Source of the DNA: Methanospirillum sp.
GTDB lineage: Archaea; Halobacteriota; Methanomicrobia; Methanomicrobiales; Methanospirillaceae
Reading direction: 5' to 3'
Assembly: GCA_028679485.1 (NCBI GenBank)
Contig: JAJRBL010000117.1
Location: 1-5,436 of the forward strand
Length of the DNA stretch: 5,436 nucleotides
The notes below the pieces were generated by a model. It did no database searches and was not told where the DNA came from. It saw nothing but the letters and a program-made list of their open reading frames with translations. This document shows, one piece after another, positions 1-4,950 of this stretch (positions within the stretch are counted from its first letter, which is position 1; each line of letters begins with the position of its first letter). Both the position numbers and the translations under genes were made by a program.

Positions 1-65
1 CCGGCCCTGACCAGGTAGGACTTCCCTTTTCCCGTGAGAATAACCCTGGATCCCGGCTCAATCAT
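1..65 (-). CDS. Probable tRNA (adenine-57/58-N1)-methyltransferase TrmI, N-terminal 21 codons only
   Basis: The reading frame starts at ATG 65-63, overlapping the NAC stop codon as ATGA, and runs open off the left edge. The visible protein begins MIEPGSRVILTGKGKSYLVR. This resembles the small N-terminal beta domain of archaeal TrmI-type enzymes (a GxRVxLxGKGKxYLV pattern), which use S-adenosylmethionine to make 1-methyladenosine at tRNA positions 57/58. The methyltransferase core lies outside the window, so no catalytic motif can be checked. No purine-rich Shine-Dalgarno sequence precedes the ATG, so translation is probably coupled to NAC. From general knowledge, TrmI-like genes are found beside PUA and NAC genes in methanogens. 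The assignment rests on a short N-terminus plus context and is tentative. Confidence 0.55.
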   Translation of the reverse strand, partial: MIEPGSRVILTGKGKSYLVRA

Positions 66-397
66 GAAGCCAGGCGGAGAATCGCTTCGGCAATGTCCCC
101 TTTTGTCTCGACAAGGGCTGCCTTTGCTGCATCTGCAGTGACTCCCGCCTGCCCGGCAACCAGTGCCACATCATCGTCAGGAATTACCGTCTCTGCCTCT
201 TCGAACCGGGGTTCTCCGGTAATCTGCCAGGTGGTGACACCCTGCATCTTCATGATAGCGACCTCTGCCTGGTCGAACACATACCTGCCTTTCGCGGTCT
301 TAACGATAATCTCCTGTACATCCTCTACCGGGCGGACATCCATCCCGAGTTGTTTCATCACCTGTTTCATCTTGCGGGGATTCATTCCTGGAATCAT
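62..397 (-). CDS. nac: Nascent polypeptide-associated complex protein (archaeal NAC)
   Basis: This 111-residue protein is the archaeal homologue of eukaryotic NAC-alpha. It binds ribosomes as a homodimer near the exit tunnel and contacts emerging chains. It opens with the family signature GMNPRKMKQVMKQLGM (residues 4-19). The beta-rich NAC domain spans roughly residues 20-70 (VQEIIVKTAKGRYVF, then VAIMKMQGVTTWQITG). A UBA domain fills about residues 73-110 (DDDVALVAGQAGVT through AKAALVETKGDIAEAIL). Length is normal for the family. The ATG at 397 is chosen because the signature follows directly and AGGAG lies 6 bases upstream. It follows the PUA gene by 3 bases and overlaps the next gene as ATGA, so it sits mid-operon. 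Confidence 0.95.
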   Translation of the reverse strand: MIPGMNPRKMKQVMKQLGMDVRPVEDVQEIIVKTAKGRYVFDQAEVAIMKMQGVTTWQITGEPRFEEAETVIPDDDVALVAGQAGVTADAAKAALVETKGDIAEAILRLAS

Positions 398-400
398 GAC

Positions 401-856
401 TTACTCCTGATTTATTCCGTGCCGTACAGATACAGCCATTCCGGTATCAAACCGTGCCATCTCTTCTCCGGAAAGGACTGCCTCACCTATCGCAACCAGA
501 CCGCCCCTCCCGTCCACCACCAGGACTTCATCGCCGGCATGGATATGCATATCTGACTCTACCACATGCCTGCAGAAGAGGTTTTTTCCCGATGCTATGA
601 AGGGAAGAACGTCTTCCCGTACCACTACCCTGTTCCCCGGAACATCCAGAACCTCGTGAAGACGCTTTGCGCCGGCTAGGCCCAGGGTAAGACGCCCGTC
701 ATGTGCACGAAGCGTTGCCAGCCTTTTGCCATCCAGAAGCACCTGGCGGACACCTCCCCTGCGGGAGATGATGAACCGGCACGAATCCGGGAAAATTCCT
801 TCCCCCGTCCCTTTTCCAAACTGGAGATCAGCTATGATACGGACACGTTTCAGCAT
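401..856 (-). CDS. PUA domain-containing RNA-binding protein
   Basis: The protein has 151 residues. The C-terminal PUA domain, about residues 77-148, is recognisable from VVVREDVLPFIASGKNLF, the core strand GDEVLVVDGRGGLVAIGEAVLS (residues 108-129) and the closing GMAVSVRHG. The N-terminal 70 residues (DLQFGKGTGEGIFPD, then LATLRAHDGRLTLGLAGAKRLHEVL) match the pre-PUA part of archaeal proteins related to the C-terminus of tRNA-guanine transglycosylase. No catalytic domain is present, so an accessory RNA-binding role is inferred; its target cannot be read from sequence. The ATG at 856 lies inside the DHH gene, a 29-base overlap, with no clear Shine-Dalgarno sequence, implying coupling. It precedes NAC by 3 bases. 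Confidence 0.85.
   Translation of the reverse strand: MLKRVRIIADLQFGKGTGEGIFPDSCRFIISRRGGVRQVLLDGKRLATLRAHDGRLTLGLAGAKRLHEVLDVPGNRVVVREDVLPFIASGKNLFCRHVVESDMHIHAGDEVLVVDGRGGLVAIGEAVLSGEEMARFDTGMAVSVRHGINQE
404..408 (-). promoter_or_regulatory. Shine-Dalgarno site for NAC
   Basis: On the minus strand AGGAG lies 6 bases upstream of the NAC ATG, just before the stop codon of the PUA gene. It is the clearest ribosome binding site in the minus-strand operon and supports the NAC start. The other internal starts there (PUA, TrmI) lack one and look translationally coupled. Confidence 0.75.
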
Positions 857-2240
857 ATTGCTGCGCTATTATTCGGTTCACATCTTCGATAAATGCATGC
901 TCAAGCTCATGGGGGATGAACGCTCCGGCGGCTATCCGGTGACCCCCTCCGGAACAGCCTTCATGAAGTTCACATGCCCTGGCAAGTGCCTGCTGGAGAT
1001 CCACTCCCCTGCTCACTACTTCAGGCCGTGTCCGCATCGAGATCTTGGTCATCGAGGGATCAAGGGAGTCCTCGCACATTATTAATATAGGCTTCTCAGG
1101 GTTCAGCCTGGACAAGGCCATGCCTGCCCCGATACCTACGATGGTGTCAGGAAACCTTCCCCCGACATGAATATAGAGAAGATGGGAGAGTTCCGTAACC
1201 CCGGTATCAGTGATATAGAGCATAACCTCCCGGATTTTGCTCCGGTGGTTACGAAGCATCTGCTCTGCCTCGCGGTATGCCACCACCCGGTCACCCCTGC
1301 AGATGGCACCACCGAGTTCAGGCCGCTGCCAGCGTCCGCAGGAGTTCAGGAGGGTTGCAAACTCAGATGCATTACGGAGGGAGGCCTGGTGCCGGTCCTC
1401 GCCGGGAAAGAGGTAATGATCACTGAAGAGTCTCGCGGTGTCCTTTCCATGTGCCACCATCTGTTCAATAATAGCAGAACTGACCGCCTGTTTCTGATCA
1501 AAACTCAGATCCTCCCATACCGGCCACCGGTTTCCCGATAGCGGAGAGATCCCGATCCGTTCGAGAAACCGGGCTGCACCGTCCGGATCCCTGCTCACCC
1601 CCGGAATATCCAGGTCGTCGGAGTATGCAACAGACTGGGGCAGGGGTCTCGTAGATATGCCGTAAATATTGAGATCATGTTCCCAGAGCTCCACGCTGCC
1701 CTCCCGTATTCCGTCTCTCAGGATATCCCTGGCAGGACCTATGAGCCTGAGATGCTCACGGTCCATCATGTCACCGATGTTCCCGATGAGGGCCAGTTTT
1801 GCAAGATCGGTGTTGACACTGTCCAGGTCAAGGGCGAGGAAATACGATACCCCGGCTGCACTCATCTTCTCAAAACCATGTTTCAGGCAATTTACCTCGA
1901 TGAAATCCCCTCCGTCACCTGATTCGGCAGGCTGGCTGACATGATGATCCAGGATAATGGTACGCCCGGGATCCAGGCCTTTCTCCTTGAGCATCTCCTG
2001 CTGGCCTGACCCGAAATCTGAGAATATCTTCAGGGAAGAGTCGCTTGGGATCTGATCAAGCGTCAGAGGATCGATCTGCCGCACAAACCGGGTGGTTACC
2101 CGGATACCTTCACGGCTCAGAGCCAGTGCAAGGATCGCCTCGCTGCTTATCCCGTCTGCATCAATGTGGGAGATTATGGTAACCTCCTCACTGTCGCGGA
2201 TAACATCCGAGGCCGCTCTGATATCCTCCTCGAAACTCAT
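828..2240 (-). CDS. Archaeal RecJ-like DHH family phosphoesterase / single-strand exonuclease
   Basis: The 470-residue protein carries a complete DHH catalytic set: motif I SHIDADG (24-30), motif II FSDFGSGQ (73-80), motif III LDHH (97-100) and motif IV GNIGD (153-157). These residues bind two metal ions, usually Mn2+, in RecJ-type nucleases. A DHHA1 domain ends in GGGHRIAAGA (431-440), and RNASEFATLLNSCGRW (289-304) is typical of archaeal RecJ-like proteins. Family members degrade single-stranded DNA or RNA 5'-3' or 3'-5'; one, GAN, associates with the GINS replication complex. Which substrate applies here cannot be told. The segment NCLKHGFEKMSAAG (117-130) departs from the common NPHxFGxDGxxExSGAG. 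The codon before ATG 2240 is an in-frame TGA, which fixes the start. It is the first gene of the minus-strand operon. Confidence 0.88.
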   Translation of the reverse strand: MSFEEDIRAASDVIRDSEEVTIISHIDADGISSEAILALALSREGIRVTTRFVRQIDPLTLDQIPSDSSLKIFSDFGSGQQEMLKEKGLDPGRTIILDHHVSQPAESGDGGDFIEVNCLKHGFEKMSAAGVSYFLALDLDSVNTDLAKLALIGNIGDMMDREHLRLIGPARDILRDGIREGSVELWEHDLNIYGISTRPLPQSVAYSDDLDIPGVSRDPDGAARFLERIGISPLSGNRWPVWEDLSFDQKQAVSSAIIEQMVAHGKDTARLFSDHYLFPGEDRHQASLRNASEFATLLNSCGRWQRPELGGAICRGDRVVAYREAEQMLRNHRSKIREVMLYITDTGVTELSHLLYIHVGGRFPDTIVGIGAGMALSRLNPEKPILIMCEDSLDPSMTKISMRTRPEVVSRGVDLQQALARACELHEGCSGGGHRIAAGAFIPHELEHAFIEDVNRIIAQQYAETCPYHS

Positions 2241-2341
2241 TCAGGTACTATTGTCTGACTCAGGTGAAGAGGGATCGGTATCAAGTGAGAAGACTTAAGA
2301 ATACTATCAGGTACCGAAGATGACCGGAGAGGGTAACCTCA
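2241..2341. promoter_or_regulatory. Divergent promoter region between the DHH gene and nnr
   Basis: This 101-base gap must hold the start signals for both divergent operons. The only AT-rich core is around 2293-2305 (ACTTAAGAATACT), centred on the palindrome CTTAAG (2294-2299). Read on the plus strand it would place transcription start near 2325, giving a leader of about 17-20 bases for nnr. Read on the minus strand (TATTCTTAAG) it would give a leader of about 30 bases for the DHH gene. Neither is a strong match to the archaeal TATA consensus, so the assignment is tentative. TCARGT words recur at 2241, 2260, 2281 and 2307. Confidence 0.45.
2329..2333 (+). promoter_or_regulatory. Shine-Dalgarno site for nnr, inside a small hairpin
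   Basis: GAGGG lies 8 bases upstream of ATG 2342 and supports this start over the internal Met at residue 31. GAGG (2329-2332) can pair with CCTC (2337-2340) around a GTAA loop, a GNRA tetraloop, so the site could be partly masked. The stem has only 4 base pairs. Confidence 0.55.
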
Positions 2342-3781
2342 ATGCAGGAAAGAAAGACTTTTGAGAAGTTTCCCGGAGATTTATCCCGATTTACAGAATT
2401 TCGTGAAGCCGGGCTTATTACTCCTGCCGGGATGCGGATAATCGATGCTAACGCGCAGGATTTGGGTGTGGACGGCATGCAACTTATGGAATCCGCCGGG
2501 GCAGCCCTTGCAGGAATGGCACGGACATATCATGCATCGCGTATCCTTGTCCTGTGCGGGGCTGGAAACAACGGAGGGGACGGGATGGTGGCAGCCCGGC
2601 ACCTTCAGCATGATGCCGACGTGACGGTTCTCTGGTATGATTCCGGACGAATGACAGACCAGACCAGATCCCAACTCAGGGCACTCCGGAATTGCAGGGT
2701 CAGGAATGTCAGGTTCAGGTGCAGGGATGAGATCCTGGCCCGGGCAGATATCTTCGTTTCAGCAGATCTGATCATTGATTCACTCCTCGGAACCGGGGGA
2801 GAGGGAGAGGTTCGTGAACCGCTCCGCTCCTGTGTTATCCTTGCAACCAAGGCAGAAAAACCGATCATTGCAGCAGATATTCCCACTCCGGGCATTATTC
2901 CGGATAAGATATGTGCGTTCCATCGTGCAAAGACAGCAGATTCCCAGGTCTTCGAGATCGGCGTACCTCTTCTCGCAGAGATATGTACAGGCTCAGGCGA
3001 CCTTCTTCTCATTCCGGAGAGGATACAATCGGCACATAAGGGAGCAGGGGGCGAGGTCCTTGTCGTCGGAGGAGGGCCATACCAGGGCGCTCCCTGGATG
3101 TCAGGCATGGCAGCACTCCGGGCAGGTGCTGATATCGTGAGAATTGCCTCTCCGGGATATATCCCTGAGCCTGACCTTATCCATGTGCCACTGGGAAAGA
3201 CCCGGCTATCCGAATCCGACCTGGATCTCCTGGTTCCCCTCTGCGAACAGGCAGATGTGGTGCTCTGCGGCCCGGGTCTCGGAACAGGATCGCACGAGGT
3301 AGTTACTGCACTTGCGCCCCATGCCAGAAAGGCGGTATTCGACGCTGATGCCCTCCGAGATCCCCTGCCGGGTGCAGGTGAAACACTGTATACCCCTCAT
3401 GCAGGCGAATTCTCCCGCATGACAGGATCGCATCCCGGTACCTCAGTCTATGACCGGGCATGTGCCGTACGGTCAGCAGATATCCGGGGAACGGTTCTTC
3501 TCAAGGGAGAAGTGGATATTATCGGTGATCGCCGGCGCATAAGGTTTAACCGCACCGGTACTGCTGCAATGACAACAGGAGGGACGGGGGATGTACTGGC
3601 AGGGGTATGTTCCGCACTAATGGTCAGTCTGCCTCCCTTCGAGGCGGCATGCATCGGTGCGTATGCGACGGGGAAGGCAGGAGAGATGGTTACCAGCTCT
3701 CTTGGATATGGACTGACTGCACAGGATCTTCTTCCTGCAATATCTCAAGTATTGTTTCGTTGTAATGGTACGGGAGAATAA
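2342..3781 (+). CDS. nnr: Bifunctional NAD(P)H-hydrate epimerase / ADP-dependent NAD(P)H-hydrate dehydratase
   Basis: This 479-residue fusion repairs hydrated NADH and NADPH. The N-terminal YjeF_N domain (about 26-225) interconverts the R and S epimers; it shows QLMESAG (47-53), CGAGNNGGDGMVAARHL (72-88) and the DSLLGTG loop (146-152). The C-terminal ribokinase-like domain (about 226-475) dehydrates the S epimer using ADP in archaea and bacteria; it shows AHKGAGGEVLVVGGGPYQGA (231-250), CGPGLG (309-314), TPHAGEF (351-357) and NRTGTAAMTTGGTGDVLAG (403-421), with Asp417 at the expected catalytic position. The usual IPSG of the first domain reads IPTPG (180-184). About 25 residues precede the usual family start; the GAGGG site at 2329 favours keeping them. 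It overlaps moaC as TAATG, so the two are probably co-transcribed. Confidence 0.93.
   Translation: MQERKTFEKFPGDLSRFTEFREAGLITPAGMRIIDANAQDLGVDGMQLMESAGAALAGMARTYHASRILVLCGAGNNGGDGMVAARHLQHDADVTVLWYDSGRMTDQTRSQLRALRNCRVRNVRFRCRDEILARADIFVSADLIIDSLLGTGGEGEVREPLRSCVILATKAEKPIIAADIPTPGIIPDKICAFHRAKTADSQVFEIGVPLLAEICTGSGDLLLIPERIQSAHKGAGGEVLVVGGGPYQGAPWMSGMAALRAGADIVRIASPGYIPEPDLIHVPLGKTRLSESDLDLLVPLCEQADVVLCGPGLGTGSHEVVTALAPHARKAVFDADALRDPLPGAGETLYTPHAGEFSRMTGSHPGTSVYDRACAVRSADIRGTVLLKGEVDIIGDRRRIRFNRTGTAAMTTGGTGDVLAGVCSALMVSLPPFEAACIGAYATGKAGEMVTSSLGYGLTAQDLLPAISQVLFRCNGTGE
3772..3776 (+). promoter_or_regulatory. Shine-Dalgarno site for moaC
   Basis: GGGAG lies 4 bases before the moaC ATG, within the last codons of nnr. 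It supports the ATG at 3781 as the true start and allows translation independent of, or coupled to, the terminating nnr ribosome. Confidence 0.6.
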
Positions 3782-4263
3782 TGCCGGTTTTTACACATCT
3801 TGATGGTGACAAGGCCCGGATGGTTGACGTCTCAGCAAAAGGCGAGGTTTACCGGAGGGCTATCGCCTCGGGGAGCATCCATCTCCGTCCTGATACGGTT
3901 CGTGCCATCCGCGAAGGAACCACGGTGAAGGGAAACGTACTTGCTACTGCCCGTGTTGCGGCAACCCTGGCGGTAAAGGATACGCCACGGATAATCCCCA
4001 TGTGCCACACCATTCCGGTTCACGGAATAGACATATCGTTCTCTTTTACCGAGAACAGCATCGCCTCGCAGGTCACCGTGGTCTCTGCAGGGAAAACGGG
4101 AGTAGAAATGGAGGCACTGGTGGGAGTCAGTACAGCTCTCCTGACCATATGGGACATGGTAAAATCAGCAGAAAAAGACAAGGACGGCCAGTACCCGGTG
4201 ACCGGCATATCAGATATCAGGGTCATCGAGAAGGTGAAACAGGAGATCCCTGAGACAGGTTAA
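3781..4263 (+). CDS. moaC: Cyclic pyranopterin monophosphate synthase MoaC
   Basis: MoaC acts after MoaA in molybdopterin synthesis, converting 3',8-cyclo-7,8-dihydro-GTP to cyclic pyranopterin monophosphate; the active enzyme is a hexamer in the cytoplasm. The 160-residue length is standard. Conserved blocks are MVDVSAKGEVYRRA (14-27), KGNVLATARVA (50-60), IPMCHTIPVHG (72-82), GKTGVEMEALVGVSTALLTI (104-123) and WDMVKSAEKDKDGQYP (124-139). Residues matching the Escherichia coli catalytic set are present: Lys50, His76, Asp125 and Lys128. In methanogens the cofactor serves formylmethanofuran dehydrogenase and formate dehydrogenase. It shares the A of its ATG with the nnr stop codon. A TATA box for rpl15e begins at the last base of its final Gly codon and covers its stop codon. 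Confidence 0.96.
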   Translation: MPVFTHLDGDKARMVDVSAKGEVYRRAIASGSIHLRPDTVRAIREGTTVKGNVLATARVAATLAVKDTPRIIPMCHTIPVHGIDISFSFTENSIASQVTVVSAGKTGVEMEALVGVSTALLTIWDMVKSAEKDKDGQYPVTGISDIRVIEKVKQEIPETG

Positions 4264-4268
4264 ATATC
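4260..4268 (+). promoter_or_regulatory. TATA box of the rpl15e promoter, overlapping the moaC stop codon
   Basis: TTAAATATC is the best archaeal TATA match in the window and sits in the only non-coding gap upstream of rpl15e. Normal archaeal spacing puts transcription start at about 4286-4292, giving a leader of roughly 60 bases. The box lies inside an ACAGGT-N18-ACCTGT inverted repeat (4255-4284). No purine-rich BRE of consensus type is obvious just upstream (GAGACAGG). Confidence 0.6.
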
Positions 4269-4285
4269 TTTCAGGGTGACCTGTA

Positions 4286-4336
4286 ATGGACTTCCGGGAT
4301 TCGTCCCGTAAGGAATGTAGCCTGACTTCAGGCTGA
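4286..4336 (+). CDS. Possible 16-codon leader ORF upstream of rpl15e
   Basis: ATG 4286 opens a frame encoding MDFRDSSRKECSLTSG that stops at TGA 4334-4336, 14 bases before the rpl15e ATG. GGTGA (4275-4279) lies 6 bases upstream, an ideal Shine-Dalgarno match and spacing. The same GGTGA word precedes rpl15e. However, the predicted transcription start from the TATA box at 4260 falls at or just after this ATG, so the Shine-Dalgarno site would be present only on read-through transcripts from moaC, or the ORF would be leaderless. The ORF is short enough to be chance. Confidence 0.25.
   Translation: MDFRDSSRKECSLTSG
4291..4334 (+). promoter_or_regulatory. Structured 5' leader of rpl15e with two hairpins
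   Basis: Hairpin one pairs CTT-c-CGGGA (4291-4299) with TCCCG-t-AAG (4304-4312) around a TTCG tetraloop: 8 base pairs with one mismatch. Hairpin two pairs AGCCTG (4319-4324) with CAGGCT (4329-4334) around ACTT. The 3' arm of hairpin two can instead pair CAGG (4329-4332) with CCTG (4338-4341), next to the rpl15e Shine-Dalgarno site, so two mutually exclusive folds are possible. No riboswitch class is recognised. Confidence 0.45.
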
Positions 4337-4340
4337 ACCT

Positions 4341-4345
4341 GGTGA
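4341..4345 (+). promoter_or_regulatory. Shine-Dalgarno site for rpl15e
   Basis: GGTGA lies 5 bases upstream of ATG 4351 and matches the archaeal anti-Shine-Dalgarno sequence. Its first G is also the last base of the CCTG arm of the alternative leader stem, so leader folding could affect access. Confidence 0.7.
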
Positions 4346-4350
4346 ACTAA

Positions 4351-4941
4351 ATGGTAAAATCGATGTATGCATATGTCAGGGATGCATGGAAAGTCCCTGA
4401 CGATACCGGAGTCAAGGCTCTTCTCTGGGAAAGAATGCAGGTATGGCGCCGGGAAGGAAGTATCGTCCGTGTCCGGAGGCCAACCAGAATAGATCGTGCC
4501 CGCGCTCTTGGATACAAGGCAAAGCAGGGGGTTGTTGTCGTACGGGTAAAAGTACGACGTGGAGGTCGCAGGGCCGGCCGGTTCGTCCGCGGCCGAAGAA
4601 CTGCACGGATGGGTATCAACAAGAGAACCATGGGTAAAAGCATCCAGCGTATTGCAGAAGAGCGCGCAAGCAGGAAGTACCCCAACATGGAGGCTCTCAA
4701 TTCATACTGGGTCGGGGAAGACGGACGCCAGAAATGGTATGAAGTCATCCTGCTCGATCCGCATCATCCCTCAATCCGGAACGATGAAACGTTGTCCTGG
4801 ATCGCAAACCCCACACACCGTGGCAGAAGTGAGCGTGGAAAAACGAGTGCAGGTCTGAAAGGACGTGGGATGCGTGCAAGAGGAATCGGTACAGAGAAGT
4901 GCCGCCCGTCTGTCCGGTCCCATGCAAACCGGGCCAAATAA
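4351..4941 (+). CDS. rpl15e: Large ribosomal subunit protein L15e
   Basis: The 196-residue, strongly basic protein is the archaeal/eukaryotic L15e, a 50S component that binds 23S rRNA and has no bacterial counterpart. Diagnostic stretches are [10 protein letters not shown] (5-14), the rRNA-binding [18 protein letters not shown] (43-60), [14 protein letters not shown] (61-74), and [20 protein letters not shown] (117-136) followed by PHHPSI. The tail [17 protein letters not shown] (162-178) is the typical glycine- and arginine-rich end. Length is normal. ATG 4351 has a GGTGA site 5 bases upstream. It appears to have its own promoter rather than relying on nnr-moaC. The gene ends in a hairpin plus T7 tract, and rnp3 begins 9 bases later. 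In other archaea rpl15e often heads the RNase P/proteasome/exosome gene cluster. Confidence 0.97.
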   Translation: MVKSMYAYVRDAWKVPDDTGVKALLWERMQVWRREGSIVRVRRPTRIDRARALGYKAKQGVVVVRVKVRRGGRRAGRFVRGRRTARMGINKRTMGKSIQRIAEERASRKYPNMEALNSYWVGEDGRQKWYEVILLDPHHPSIRNDETLSWIANPTHRGRSERGKTSAGLKGRGMRARGIGTEKCRPSVRSHANRAK

Positions 4942-4948
4942 TTTTTTT
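4912..4948 (+). terminator. Hairpin plus T7 tract at the end of rpl15e (candidate terminator or attenuator)
   Basis: GTCCGGT (4912-4918) can pair with ACCGGGC (4928-4934) over 7 positions including one G-T wobble, with a 9-base loop. After 7 bases comes TTTTTTT (4942-4948), directly behind the rpl15e stop codon. T-tracts of this length act as termination signals for archaeal RNA polymerase. Because rnp3 follows on the same strand with no separate promoter in view, partial termination is more likely than complete. The hairpin lies within the last L15e codons and would be disrupted by translating ribosomes. Confidence 0.45.
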
Positions 4949-4950
4949 GA

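Noticed and set aside
93..410. Open frame of about 105 codons on the plus strand opposite NAC
   Set aside because: It lies wholly antisense to a clear NAC gene, has low-complexity Ser/Thr-rich translation and no recognisable domain.
726..1085. Open frame of about 119 codons on the plus strand
   Set aside because: It covers the PUA/DHH junction in antisense, with no family signature and no Shine-Dalgarno site.
2241..2341. tRNA or C/D box RNA in the divergent gap
   Set aside because: No cloverleaf, T-loop GTTCRA word or paired C/D boxes are present.
2717..2720. CAGG clusters in nnr as CRISPR-like or minisatellite array
   Set aside because: Units are only 6-9 bases, imperfect and in frame with a plausible protein; no spacer/repeat structure exists.
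2605..3108. Open frame of 167 codons on the minus strand inside nnr
   Set aside because: The nnr frame has family motifs throughout this stretch; the antisense translation is Arg/Ser/Pro-rich, as expected of a shadow in GC-rich DNA.
4286..4345. Riboswitch or small RNA gene in the moaC-rpl15e gap
   Set aside because: Two hairpins are real on paper, but no known aptamer core, kink-turn or snoRNA C/D boxes can be seen, so only a structured leader is claimed.
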